DNA from: Cellulophaga sp. RHA19
Lineage (GTDB): Bacteria; Bacteroidota; Bacteroidia; Flavobacteriales; Flavobacteriaceae
Length of the DNA: 64,000 nucleotides
Assembly: GCF_002813425.1 (NCBI RefSeq)
Contig: NZ_PHUL01000001.1
Coordinates: forward strand, 1,178,001-1,242,000
Direction of reading: 5' to 3'
The notes under the pieces: model-generated
The model's input: the letters and a program-made list of their open reading frames with translations, nothing else
What the model was told of the DNA's origin: nothing
Database searches by the model: none
Position numbers and translations under genes: made by a program
In this document: piece after piece, positions 17,161 to 25,560 of the stretch
Layout: every line of letters begins with the position of its first letter
How positions within the stretch are numbered: the stretch's first letter is position 1

Positions 17161-20100
17161 TTATTTTGTGATATTCTTGTTTTTAATTCTTTTTAAAACT
17201 TCTTCAATTGAAAAATTAGGAGGTAATGGTTTAAAGTTTTTATTTGAAATAGAGAATTTTTTCCGTTGAAACTCTCTCAATTTCGGAATATTTAATTTTG
17301 AAACAAGAATAGCATCATTTGTACCGCCTTTCAAGCGTAATAAGTCCTTTCTAGCTGTTTCTGTTGGTTGAGTTAGTCTCGTATCTCCATACTGACTTGT
17401 ATTTACTTGAGCAACATAGCAATGCAAATCTCTTGAGCTTGCTTCAATTATATTAGAGAAATATGGAGTGTCTTTGTTCCATTCTAGTGCTACTAATAAA
17501 TCAATTTTACTTCTCAATAAACTTCGATGTTCCAAATCTGCTAATTCAAAACAATAGAATACGGAAAAATAGATGTTTTTCCAATTGAAAATATCATACC
17601 TACTTATATCAGGCTTTGGTACACTTAAATGATTTTGAGAAATTAAATGTTCTTCAACTGGAGCATAGTGATTTTTGAGTCTGAAAACTATTGTAGCGTC
17701 TTTAATACCATTCACTTCAATAGGAAGTATTGTAGCTACAAAATTAAAAGCTGTTTTATTAGAAATAATATGTTCTAGTCCAGAGATTACAAGTGTTTGA
17801 TTTTTTTGTGAATAACGGGCCAAACTAGGCAGGAGATTTATTGGAATAAAAAACTCAGGAAATAAGACTATATCTGAGTTTTCTTTCCTGGCTTGATTCA
17901 GAATTAAAGCTAAACGTTGGTATCTTTCAATAGATAAATTTGGTTCATTTCTAACGCCTTTAATAATATTGCTTTCTTTTACTTCTGTATTAGCAAATGA
18001 AATACTAGGTTCCTCAATTTTATATTTGGAATTAATTCGAAATTCTTTTATTTGATTTTGGTTACCCAAATTATCGCCTCTATTTACCAAATCATAGAAA
18101 CTTGATTTTAATTTTTCATCATTTAAAATGTAATGAGGCAAGTGATTTGAGTTCCCTTTTAGATAAATATCAAAAGCACAATCTAAATAATATTCTTCCT
18201 TTTTAATTTCTGTCTCTGTGACTAATTCTTTTTCAGTTTTTATTTTAGGTCCTAATATATCCGTTAAAGGATATCCGTTTTTTTCTCTACATTTAGACTT
18301 GTCGAATTTAGATAACTCTGTAAAAGTAGAAGCGAAACAACATTCCCAAAATTTTATTGGTCTTGGAGAATTTTCTATAAGTTTTTCATCTAACTCATAA
18401 GACTCAATATCGAATTGAAGCTTCAGTAAATTACTATAGCCCTTTTTAGAATCTTTAGTATAGTTTAATAATGGAGTAGAAACGTATTGATGTCTAATCA
18501 TATTTGTTTTTCTAAATCTATTTCTCCAAAACGATTCTGATTTTGTTACAGCATTATCATTCAGAAAATAAACTAATAAAGAATTTGACAATTCATTAGT
18601 TTTAAAATCAAAATGACGCTCTACATCTCTACTTTGATTTAAGAACATTGGATTTAAAGAAATTGTTAATTCGTGAGCACAATCTAAATACTCAGCCATA
18701 GATTTTTGAACAAGGCTATATTCAACCTTAGTCTTTTCTATAAAATTAATATCTTTTTTACCAATTTTATCAATTTGTTCAGCGCAATGAACATAAAAAT
18801 TAATATATGATTTTGGTTCTTTATTGACTAAAAAATAAGTAAAAACTCTTTCCCACAAACGATAAAATTCGAGACAGGTAGAGCCTTTAAAAAATTTAAG
18901 AACTTGATTTTTTTCTTTCTCAGAAATACTTCGTTCGTGATTTAATGAGCTAAATATTTGGTTAGAAAGAAATAAAGTCAAACCATATCTGTTTTCTTTA
19001 TAATCTTGTAGGGTTTTAATTTTTCCTTCTGTTCCATTGTAATCTAAATGATATGCACTTGATTCAAATTCTCCTAATGAATTGTCGTGACTGGGTAAAT
19101 CCCGAAATTCACTAGTTCTTTCTTCTAACTCTCTCTTCAATTTATTTATTACCATATCTGATTCTTCCGAATCAAAGTAGTAAAGAAGTGTTTTTTCACT
19201 TTGACAGAATAATGACTTTTTCCCATTTATTTTAAAAACTCTTCCTTTTGAATTACTTGAATCTTTAGAAAAAGGAGAATCAACAAGGTTTATTAATGGG
19301 CTAAGATTTGATATGATATATTTTTCAATTTCATTAAGAGTATCTTCTTCGAAGGTAATTTTATAATGAATATTATTTTTGCTGTTATGTTTCTTCTTAA
19401 TCCGCTTCTTATAATCATTAAATGAAAATTTAAATTCTTCATTTAATTCTTCATTGTTTGAATTTGGATTTGGGTCGGCAAGTACTAGTAAAATATCATC
19501 AACATATCTTCCATAATATGCAGGTTTGTATTTTTCTACTATTCTTTTATCAAAGTCTTTTAAGTAATCATTTGCAAGTACAAAAGATGACAAAAGACCT
19601 ATAGGTAATATAAATTCTTGAAGTTCATTTTCTTCATTACGTTCTAATTCATTTGAGAAATTATAAGGTTGTTCATATTCTACTGAAATTTTCTCTGTAT
19701 AAATATGATGAATTTTTAAAAACAACCTGTTTAAATTATTATGAGCTGCCTTGTAATGAGTTTTATTATCACTGTAAATTAAATCATTTGGTATTCTTAC
19801 AGAATGGAAATAATCTTTAACATCTAAATTGAGAAAAAGAACATCCCTTTCGTTTTTTATTAATTCCTGAGCAACATTTACAGAGTCGTCTCTCCATTTT
19901 TGATATTGTTTAAAATATGGTTTAAATAAACCAGAGCCGTGAACAATAGTTTTTTTATCCTTACTAAGTAATAATCGATTTCCAATACAATCATCTCCAA
20001 GTTTAGAATCAATTTGAACACCATAATTTATAGTCCAAAGAACAGATAATAGGTGTATTTCGATTGGAGCATCTATAAAAGCTGTGAGTCTATTTATTGG

Positions 20101-20487
20101 ATATTCTTTCTCAACTCTTTGATTTGTAATGAAATTATCTGCTATTTCAGTTTTTTCATATTTTTTCGGATAGATATTTGCATCTATTTTATTAAGAAAA
20201 AAATCAAAAAATTCTGATGAGCTGTGAAAGTTATTTAGTTCATCCGTAAAGATTTGGAGTTTACTGTCAATTGATTGAGGAACACCAAAATCGTTTTTAA
20301 AAATATTCAGTCCATCATCTGTTTGGTATGGTTTTTCGTTTCCTCTGAATAATGAATTAAAATCTTTAGTCAAATTAGTCTCAAACTCAACTAGTTTTCT
20401 CCTTAAAATGATATCTGTATTGTCGTAGTAGATATAAGTTTTTAATCTCTTGTAAGCATCTTTAATTTCTTTTAAGTCAAATTTCAT
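17161..20487 (-). CDS. Defence-associated reverse transcriptase fused to a nitrilase domain (DRT type 1 / UG1-like)
   Basis: 1108 residues. The N-terminal half is a reverse transcriptase: motif A LDVKDYFHSV (Asp222), motif B LPIGLLSSFVLAND (294-307) and motif C YVDD (328-331) with both catalytic aspartates. A long helical region without known domain follows (about 390-840). The C-terminal 260 residues are a carbon-nitrogen hydrolase (nitrilase) domain with its full triad: Glu878 in FPEFF, Lys938 in LKNHYAP and Cys979 in VFYCFELAD. This order of domains is that of the UG1 group of reverse transcriptases, shown to protect bacteria from phage (DRT type 1); some related groups also carry a nitrilase. 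No maturase, retron msr-like or group II intron parts are seen nearby. It stands alone, bounded upstream by a terminator. The assignment to UG1 rather than a sister group is an inference. Confidence 0.9.
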   Translation of the reverse strand: MKFDLKEIKDAYKRLKTYIYYDNTDIILRRKLVEFETNLTKDFNSLFRGNEKPYQTDDGLNIFKNDFGVPQSIDSKLQIFTDELNNFHSSSEFFDFFLNKIDANIYPKKYEKTEIADNFITNQRVEKEYPINRLTAFIDAPIEIHLLSVLWTINYGVQIDSKLGDDCIGNRLLLSKDKKTIVHGSGLFKPYFKQYQKWRDDSVNVAQELIKNERDVLFLNLDVKDYFHSVRIPNDLIYSDNKTHYKAAHNNLNRLFLKIHHIYTEKISVEYEQPYNFSNELERNEENELQEFILPIGLLSSFVLANDYLKDFDKRIVEKYKPAYYGRYVDDILLVLADPNPNSNNEELNEEFKFSFNDYKKRIKKKHNSKNNIHYKITFEEDTLNEIEKYIISNLSPLINLVDSPFSKDSSNSKGRVFKINGKKSLFCQSEKTLLYYFDSEESDMVINKLKRELEERTSEFRDLPSHDNSLGEFESSAYHLDYNGTEGKIKTLQDYKENRYGLTLFLSNQIFSSLNHERSISEKEKNQVLKFFKGSTCLEFYRLWERVFTYFLVNKEPKSYINFYVHCAEQIDKIGKKDINFIEKTKVEYSLVQKSMAEYLDCAHELTISLNPMFLNQSRDVERHFDFKTNELSNSLLVYFLNDNAVTKSESFWRNRFRKTNMIRHQYVSTPLLNYTKDSKKGYSNLLKLQFDIESYELDEKLIENSPRPIKFWECCFASTFTELSKFDKSKCREKNGYPLTDILGPKIKTEKELVTETEIKKEEYYLDCAFDIYLKGNSNHLPHYILNDEKLKSSFYDLVNRGDNLGNQNQIKEFRINSKYKIEEPSISFANTEVKESNIIKGVRNEPNLSIERYQRLALILNQARKENSDIVLFPEFFIPINLLPSLARYSQKNQTLVISGLEHIISNKTAFNFVATILPIEVNGIKDATIVFRLKNHYAPVEEHLISQNHLSVPKPDISRYDIFNWKNIYFSVFYCFELADLEHRSLLRSKIDLLVALEWNKDTPYFSNIIEASSRDLHCYVAQVNTSQYGDTRLTQPTETARKDLLRLKGGTNDAILVSKLNIPKLREFQRKKFSISNKNFKPLPPNFSIEEVLKRIKNKNITK

Positions 20488-20680
20488 ACTCTTCTTTTAA
20501 GGCTTAACCTTAGTTTAATTAGTTGATTTATCTTTTAAAACTCTTCAATTTACTCCCTTCTTTTTTACCAAAAAAACGGATTTCCGTAATTGGTGTTGAA
20601 TATTGTATAGTTTGTAGTTTTTTAAGGGTAATTGGTAAGTGTGTAGTTGTGTGTGGCAATGTAACTAGCTCTATTGCAAA
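20488..20680 (-). promoter_or_regulatory. Leader/promoter region of the reverse transcriptase gene
   Basis: About 190 bases between the upstream terminator and the ATG at 20487, with no convincing ORF. On the minus strand it holds a CA-rich tract (about 20665-20635) and a short hairpin ACGGA-AA-TCCGT followed by seven T (20588-20571), resembling a weak terminator or attenuator. No exact TAnnTTTG element was found. The transcription start must lie here if the upstream terminator is efficient. Confidence 0.4.
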
Positions 20681-20722
20681 CAAAAACCTTTACTTTTTAG
20701 AGGTTTGTCTAAATAGTAAAGG
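20677..20722 (-). terminator. Rho-independent terminator separating the lipoprotein gene from the reverse transcriptase gene
   Basis: On the minus strand a 14-base stem with one mismatch (20722-20709 against 20700-20687), loop of 8, is followed by TTTTTGTTT. It ends the transcript of the gene at 20751-21320. Confidence 0.8.
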
Positions 20723-20750
20723 CTTAATTTTTATGGTAAATTGGTAAAAG

Positions 20751-21320
20751 TTATTCTGTTTCTTCTACTTCTTTTAAAGAATAAATAATTTTAGACATAT
20801 TATCCTTGTGTCTATCTTTTCTGTCTGCTAGTGTCCAAGAGAATATTTGGTAATAATCTTCTTTGCCTTGGTACAAACCTATGGCGTATACAATATCTAA
20901 ACCGTCTATTTGCCCATTTATAAAAGCTGTTTTAGCAGGCATATTGTTTACTATAGTATCTGTTACTTTAGAGACTTTAGGGTTTACTATGGCCTCCTTA
21001 AAATTATCTGAAATTAGTTTGTAGTACCCGTTAATATCATTTTTGTACTCGCCTGTTACGTCTTCGTCAATTACCGGTTGTACGTCTATTATTGGCTCAT
21101 GAATAGCTATAACATAAAACTCTCTTATTGCGTTTTGGTATTGTAAAGATGCATCATCATTTAAGTCTCTAGTTTTAGATAAAAATGAAGGCAGTGTAAG
21201 CTCAAACTTATTTTCTACGGTTACTGTTTCATAACTGTCTTTTGCGCCACAAGAATATAGTAATAACGCTGTTACTGCTAGTACTAACGTGTGTTTAAGG
21301 CTGTTTTTTGTGTAAATCAT
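20751..21320 (-). CDS. Lipoprotein of unknown function (189 aa)
   Basis: Signal peptide and lipobox LLYSC (Cys24) followed by a domain opening NKFELTLPSFLSKTRDLNDDASLQYQN, reminiscent of the PsbP/DcrB-like fold of small bacterial lipoproteins, with alternating strands to the end. Similarity to that fold is only a visual impression. It is 27 bases downstream of the DUF3037 gene, so it may be the last gene of the HipA-like kinase transcript, which ends at the terminator just below. Confidence 0.7.
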   Translation of the reverse strand: MIYTKNSLKHTLVLAVTALLLYSCGAKDSYETVTVENKFELTLPSFLSKTRDLNDDASLQYQNAIREFYVIAIHEPIIDVQPVIDEDVTGEYKNDINGYYKLISDNFKEAIVNPKVSKVTDTIVNNMPAKTAFINGQIDGLDIVYAIGLYQGKEDYYQIFSWTLADRKDRHKDNMSKIIYSLKEVEETE

Positions 21321-21347
21321 AATATATGGTTTTGTTATTTAATGGTG

Positions 21348-21731
21348 TTATAAAACATAGGTGGCAAATAGTTTTTCTAAGGTTTCTTCTGGGTTATTGC
21401 ATAAACCAGGGTGTGTTTTAGAGCTTTGTATAACGGTGCTCCTAGAGGCGGCTAACCACCTAAACCTGTCAGATAGCTCTAACTTACCAATTGGTCCGCC
21501 AGCGGGTTCACCTTTACAAACCAGTTCCCAGGCTTTAAGGTAATCTTGTAGCAAATTATAGTCGAGATCCTTACAAAAAGCCTCTAGTTTGTTGCGGTCT
21601 ATATGGTATTTTACACCTAAAAACTTTTTTCGTTTGCTAAATAAAATAACACCAATATTAAAAAACTCTTCGCGTTCTACTTTGGGTACAATGCGTATAA
21701 CGGCATATTCAAACGTAACTTTATCTTGCAT
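21348..21731 (-). CDS. DUF3037 domain protein
   Basis: 127 residues; the pattern FEYAVIRIVPKVEREEFFNIGVILFS ... GPIGKLELSDRFRWLAASRSTVIQSSKTHPG is that of DUF3037, a family of unknown function (motif broken here into parts). Cytoplasmic. The start overlaps the end of the HipA-like kinase gene by 11 bases, pointing to coupled translation. In many genomes DUF3037 genes sit beside such kinases, so the two are likely to work together; how is unknown. Confidence 0.88.
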   Translation of the reverse strand: MQDKVTFEYAVIRIVPKVEREEFFNIGVILFSKRKKFLGVKYHIDRNKLEAFCKDLDYNLLQDYLKAWELVCKGEPAGGPIGKLELSDRFRWLAASRSTVIQSSKTHPGLCNNPEETLEKLFATYVL

Positions 21732-22500
21732 CTTTAGCTTCTTTTATAAGCGCGTCTACCATACCAAGTTTTGCATTTAAATACGTGGTGTAAGCAGCTC
21801 TCATTTGCGCAGGAGTTAAAGAATCGGTTTGGTTTATAAGCCAGTCTTCTGGTATATTATTGGTAATATCTTCTATAATTTGTGGTGTAATTTTGCTTGT
21901 AATTTCTTGTTTTGCGTAGTCTAGCTCTGTAGCCTGTGGCAATAATACGTGGTCTTTTATTAACGGAAAAGTCCTAGTTAGGTGGTTCTCCCACAAAGGC
22001 CAGTTGTGATGAAAATAAAAACTTGCACCATTGTCTATTACCCAAAGCTCTTGGTTCCAAATAAGTAAATTGGTGTTTTTTGCCGTACGGTCTATATTGC
22101 TAATAATACTGTCTAGTAGCACCACTTTAGAAGCGGTTTTTGCATCTACGGTAGTTACTAAAGGATCAAAAGTTATAGCGCTAGATAAATAGTGTAATCC
22201 TAGATTTAAACCAACGCTAAATTTTAGTAAATCCTGAATTTCTTCGTCTGGTTCTGTTTTGCTAAAAGAGTCGTCTAGGTTAGCAAATACCAATTCTGGT
22301 ACCTTTAATCCAATAGCACGTGCAAGCTCGCCGCCAATAAACTCGGCAATAAGTGCTTTTGTGCCTTGGCCTGCGCCTCTAAATTTTAAAACATAAAGGA
22401 AATCGTCATCTGCCTTAACAATAGCAGGTAAAGAGCCACCTTCTCGTAAAGGTTGTACATATTGCACAACGTTTACGGTTCTAATGTCTAATTTGTTCAT
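21721..22500 (-). CDS. HipA-like family kinase
   Basis: 259 residues, shorter than toxin HipA (about 440) and lacking its N-terminal subdomain. Kinase features of the HipA/PI3-4-kinase-like fold are visible: a phosphate-binding loop region and ATP-lysine (YVLKF, Lys39), the catalytic loop SNIDRTAKNTN (Asp137, Asn142 region) and the metal-binding aspartate in WVIDNGASF (Asp156). HipA phosphorylates glutamyl-tRNA synthetase; the target here is unknown. No HipB-like repressor adjoins; instead the gene overlaps a DUF3037 gene by 11 bases. It could be a housekeeping kinase or a toxin-like system. Confidence 0.83.
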   Translation of the reverse strand: MNKLDIRTVNVVQYVQPLREGGSLPAIVKADDDFLYVLKFRGAGQGTKALIAEFIGGELARAIGLKVPELVFANLDDSFSKTEPDEEIQDLLKFSVGLNLGLHYLSSAITFDPLVTTVDAKTASKVVLLDSIISNIDRTAKNTNLLIWNQELWVIDNGASFYFHHNWPLWENHLTRTFPLIKDHVLLPQATELDYAKQEITSKITPQIIEDITNNIPEDWLINQTDSLTPAQMRAAYTTYLNAKLGMVDALIKEAKDAR

Positions 22501-22537
22501 ACATCTAAGGTACTAAAATTTACAAGTTGTACGGTTG

Positions 22538-23119
22538 TTATTTGCTTAGCAAACGTACTAATTGCGGTCTGTATAGATTGTCTTTTTCGTTTAAACCAAT
22601 GGTGTTTAGTAAAAAATTAAAGTTTACAAAAAGCTCTGCATTTTCTTCATTATCCTCTAAAAATATTTTAAATCTGCTACTACCACTTTTGTAATCTACA
22701 TCATCTTGATTAAGGTTGGCGCAAGTAAAAATTTGTTCTTGTTTTAAAGCATATTCTTTAGCAGGTAAATTGTATTTTTTACGCATAAAGTTTAATAATC
22801 TGTTGCTTTGCTCTCCAATAGAAGTAAATTTAATGCCATTATCTATAAACATATTTTTTGGCTCGCCATTTACAAAACCTGCTTTAATCTCTTTTTTTAA
22901 AGACACAAGCATACCAATAGTATCATTATCTACGGTAGCCTTAATGGTGTATTGGTAATAGTCTTTATCTTCTTTAGTGTTTGTAATAGTAAACGGAAAA
23001 TCTATAAAACCATCTACCGCGTATAGGTTAGATAAATTGCTTACTTTTTGCTTTTCGTCTGTTTTACAACTTGCAATGGTTAGTAAAATAAGGGTTGTAA
23101 TGGCTAGTATTTTTTTCAT
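22538..23119 (-). CDS. Lipoprotein of unknown function (193 aa)
   Basis: Signal peptide with lipobox TIASC (Cys18). The mature protein is lysine-rich with the strands FPFTITNTKEDKDYYQYTIKATV and ends YRPQLVRLLSK. No family recognised. It is 9 bases downstream of the DUF2314 gene, and their signal peptides are nearly the same (MKKILxIT), so they form a pair of co-transcribed envelope proteins. Confidence 0.68.
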   Translation of the reverse strand: MKKILAITTLILLTIASCKTDEKQKVSNLSNLYAVDGFIDFPFTITNTKEDKDYYQYTIKATVDNDTIGMLVSLKKEIKAGFVNGEPKNMFIDNGIKFTSIGEQSNRLLNFMRKKYNLPAKEYALKQEQIFTCANLNQDDVDYKSGSSRFKIFLEDNEENAELFVNFNFLLNTIGLNEKDNLYRPQLVRLLSK

Positions 23120-23128
23120 ATTTTTTAT

Positions 23129-23635
23129 TTATTCAAATTGCATTCCACTTTGTATGTCAAACTCTTTTTGTTCTTCAGTAGACATTTGGTCACGTAGCAC
23201 CCTAATAGTGTATGCGCCTTTGGTAATATTTTGGTCAAAGTACATCCAGTCACTAATGTTAGACTCGTCTACATTAATAGTATCTCCTAATTTTACATTA
23301 ATTTCATATAATGGTGTGTTACCAACGATACCTTTAAATTTTGAGCCGTCATAAGTTACATCTTGTATCCAAATATGTTCTGCACTACCATCTGAATCAC
23401 TAAATTTTTGCTTTAGTGTAAAGCCATAGTAGTTTTTATTATTGCTTTGAATAGCTGTTTTAAAGATAGATAGAGTTTTGTTTGCTTTGGCAATAGCTTG
23501 GTTCATTGCAATGTTTTCATCTGCTATGTTAATTACGTCTGGCTCACCTTCACGTTCTATTTTAGAGGTTGAAGTTTCTTTGCAAGAACTAATTAAAAGT
23601 GTAAGAACAGCTGTAATAGTTAATATTTTTTTCAT
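23129..23635 (-). CDS. DUF2314 domain lipoprotein (YegJ-like)
   Basis: 168 residues; lipobox LISSC (Cys18), then a DUF2314 domain recognisable from AIAKANKTLSIFKTAI, EHIWIQDVTYDGSKFKGIVGN, LGDTINVDESNISDWMYFD and GAYTIRVLRDQM. DUF2314 proteins include E. coli YegJ; their role is unknown. The gene lies in a minus-strand series of small envelope proteins, 12 bases from the next upstream gene and 9 from the next downstream. Confidence 0.88.
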   Translation of the reverse strand: MKKILTITAVLTLLISSCKETSTSKIEREGEPDVINIADENIAMNQAIAKANKTLSIFKTAIQSNNKNYYGFTLKQKFSDSDGSAEHIWIQDVTYDGSKFKGIVGNTPLYEINVKLGDTINVDESNISDWMYFDQNITKGAYTIRVLRDQMSTEEQKEFDIQSGMQFE

Positions 23636-23647
23636 ATTTAGTTTAAA

Positions 23648-24064
23648 TTATTTTATACGTACGCTTTCAAAATCGTTTTTTATTTTGTCTAAAGTAGGAC
23701 TTAAAAATACCATATACAGGATAATTAAAAGTCCAAAAAGCATAAAGTCTGGTTTAAGAAATAGGATGATAAAAGCAGCCCCCTCTAAAATTGCCCATCT
23801 TATAATTGATGCAGTTTGGTACACACCAAATTTGTCTTTAAGCTCTTTAATGTCCTTTGCTTGTTTTAGTGTGTTTTTAAATACAAAATTACTAGCAAAA
23901 ACGGCAATTAGCGGTAATGCTAAAAATACGACTGAATAGGCATCTAAAGCAGGAACTTTAAAACTTTTTAAAGCGGTAATATCTCCTAAAGTAAAATAAA
24001 TAAGAACTACCCCAAAGGTAATAGCTAAGTGAATAATTTTTAATGTTTTTATTTTCTGATCCAT
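23648..24064 (-). CDS. Four-helix membrane protein of unknown function (138 aa)
   Basis: Four hydrophobic segments (about 10-27, 43-63, 85-103 and 105-121) with a charged loop KNTLKQAKDIKELKDKFG between the second and third. No family assigned. Twelve bases upstream of the DUF2314 gene, so likely co-transcribed with it. The 5' side holds a pyrimidine-rich intergenic element that recurs twice more in this cluster. Confidence 0.7.
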   Translation of the reverse strand: MDQKIKTLKIIHLAITFGVVLIYFTLGDITALKSFKVPALDAYSVVFLALPLIAVFASNFVFKNTLKQAKDIKELKDKFGVYQTASIIRWAILEGAAFIILFLKPDFMLFGLLIILYMVFLSPTLDKIKNDFESVRIK

Positions 24065-24080
24065 AATTTTATGTTACTTA

Positions 24081-24152
24081 TTATAAGTCTTAGTTCTTAG
24101 TCTTTTTTCTCTTTTTCACACTCATTTTTCACCTCTAAAAAAAATCGTTTTG
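24081..24152. repeat. Intergenic repeat element, copy A
   Basis: Contains GTCTTTTTTCTCT (24100-24112) and TAAAAAAAATCG (24136-24147), both found at the same order and similar spacing in copy C at 25567-25611. Its left part, TTATAAGTCT (24081-24090), is shared with copy B at 24784. It lies just upstream of the start of a minus-strand gene, like the other copies. Confidence 0.55.
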
Positions 24153-24167
24153 GCTTTAGCTCTTTAT

Positions 24168-24746
24168 TTATTTAGGTAAAAACCTATTTGGATTTTCTTT
24201 TGCTTTGCGCTCCAGTTCTATTTGTTCTGCAGAACGTGTATCTGTATTAGTGGCAATTGGTTTTTTAGCTTCTTTAGGTTCTGCAGCTTTTTTACCTCCA
24301 AAAAACGAGAGTAAAATAAGTAGAGCTAAAACACCCCAAACAATACCAACGATGAGATCTGTGACAGATTTTCCTTTTTTATTCTCAGAGTTAATATCTG
24401 CCTGTGGGTCTTTAGAAACAATATTAGGATCTCCCTTTAAATAGTATAGTTTAAGTTGAGGGAAGTTTGGCAGCTTAGTTAACGAAATTTCATCGGTATA
24501 AGTACGCCCATCTACAGTAAATGTATAATTAAACGTGTATGTTTTTATAACCTTAGCCAAAGTGGTTTCTGTATACTCGTTAGATAGGTCTGCCATAACA
24601 AAAGTGTTATCGTCTAACATTTGTTGACGTTCTGCAATTTTATCTTTGTCTCCTTCGTAAATGTAATCGCTAACACAAGATTTTGCTAGTAAAGAAAATA
24701 CAATAATAAATACAATTCTGTATAAAACAGATTTTACTTTTTTCAT
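24168..24746 (-). CDS. Putative lipoprotein with a C-terminal membrane helix (192 aa)
   Basis: A signal-like hydrophobic N-terminus (RIVFIIVFSLLAKSC, possible lipobox ending at Cys24), a beta-rich soluble part (TYTFNYTFTVDGRTYTDEISLTKLPNF), a membrane helix (about 130-148, LIVGIVWGVLALLILLSFFGG) and a charged tail. The short DGRTYTD strand pair resembles DUF3592-like membrane proteins. No function known. Intergenic repeat elements lie on both sides. Confidence 0.66.
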   Translation of the reverse strand: MKKVKSVLYRIVFIIVFSLLAKSCVSDYIYEGDKDKIAERQQMLDDNTFVMADLSNEYTETTLAKVIKTYTFNYTFTVDGRTYTDEISLTKLPNFPQLKLYYLKGDPNIVSKDPQADINSENKKGKSVTDLIVGIVWGVLALLILLSFFGGKKAAEPKEAKKPIATNTDTRSAEQIELERKAKENPNRFLPK

Positions 24747-24783
24747 AGGTTTATTGGTCTTTGGTTATTTGTTTTGGTCTATT

Positions 24784-24838
24784 TTATAAGTCTCAAGTCT
24801 TGGCTCTCTTTTCTATGTTCTATTTTTCCCTTTAAAGG
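24784..24838. repeat. Intergenic repeat element, copy B (partial)
   Basis: TTATAAGTCTCAAGTCTTGG (24784-24803) parallels the left part of copy A and is followed by the same kind of pyrimidine-rich run. It lacks the TAAAAAAAATCG part. It runs into the 3' end of the gene at 24813. Confidence 0.35.
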
Positions 24839-25520
24839 GTTTTGCCTCCTGGCTATTGCTCTTTATTCCCTGCTCATATTTACTTTTTATTTTAAAAAAA
24901 CTTTGTTGTTTTAAGTAAACGCCTATAAAAAAACCAACTAAGGAAAGTCTTATTGTGAGATATACAAATGGACTAATTAAATTAATAATTTTTGTTAAAG
25001 CGCCTCTTCTGTTTTCTAAAATATTGTTATTTATAGCGTAAATATAAGGTGATGGTAATTTAAAAATGATGAGTTCTAACAAGGTAAATACAAGATATGC
25101 AATTACAATATACAATGTAGTTTTTAAAAGTAATTTTCTGTTTGATGAAGCAATTAAAATAATAAGACCACTAATAAATGTTAGTAAGCCAAAGATATAA
25201 TTGTTGTTTATTTTTAATAACGCACTTCCAAGAGTTATAATTCCAAGTATTAATAGCAAGTAAGCGCCATTTTTAAAAAAGTTTAATGCCTGTATGTAGT
25301 CATTAAATTTAAGAATAATATCTAGTCTACCTTTTTTTATGTCTTGTTCTTCTTTAGATAGATTATCAAATTTTTCTCCTGACGGATTAAATATTTGTTT
25401 TTCGACATCCTTTCTTAGTCTAGACTCATTTATAGACTCTAAAACAAGATTAGGAAAAATCCCTTTTTCTAATTGATCTTGTCCCTGTTTTATAAGTCGA
25501 TTTTTATCTTCTAAAGACAT
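24813..25520 (-). CDS. Polytopic membrane protein of unknown function (235 aa)
   Basis: A charged, helical N-terminus (about 1-70: MSLEDKNRLIKQGQDQLEKG) precedes about five membrane helices between residues 80 and 205. The tail is lysine-rich. The cytoplasmic N-terminal part with EKGIFPNLVLESI and the helix cluster do not match a family I know. First gene in the minus-strand series that runs down to the HipA-like kinase; its upstream spacer holds repeat copy C. Confidence 0.65.
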   Translation of the reverse strand: MSLEDKNRLIKQGQDQLEKGIFPNLVLESINESRLRKDVEKQIFNPSGEKFDNLSKEEQDIKKGRLDIILKFNDYIQALNFFKNGAYLLLILGIITLGSALLKINNNYIFGLLTFISGLIILIASSNRKLLLKTTLYIVIAYLVFTLLELIIFKLPSPYIYAINNNILENRRGALTKIINLISPFVYLTIRLSLVGFFIGVYLKQQSFFKIKSKYEQGIKSNSQEAKPFKGKNRT

Positions 25521-25560
25521 TTAATGCGTATTGTTATTTTATGAATGATTACTGTTTCTA

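Noticed and set aside
17161..20487. Group II intron or retron reading of the reverse transcriptase
   Set aside because: No maturase or endonuclease domain, no intron RNA domains nearby, and a C-terminal nitrilase instead, which fits the defence class.
20523..20747. 74-codon plus-strand frame upstream of the reverse transcriptase
   Set aside because: It lies over the minus-strand terminator, has cysteine-rich low-plausibility composition and no promoter; it reads as chance.
23478..23939. 153-codon plus-strand frame
   Set aside because: It runs antisense across two well-supported minus-strand genes (DUF2314 and a membrane protein).
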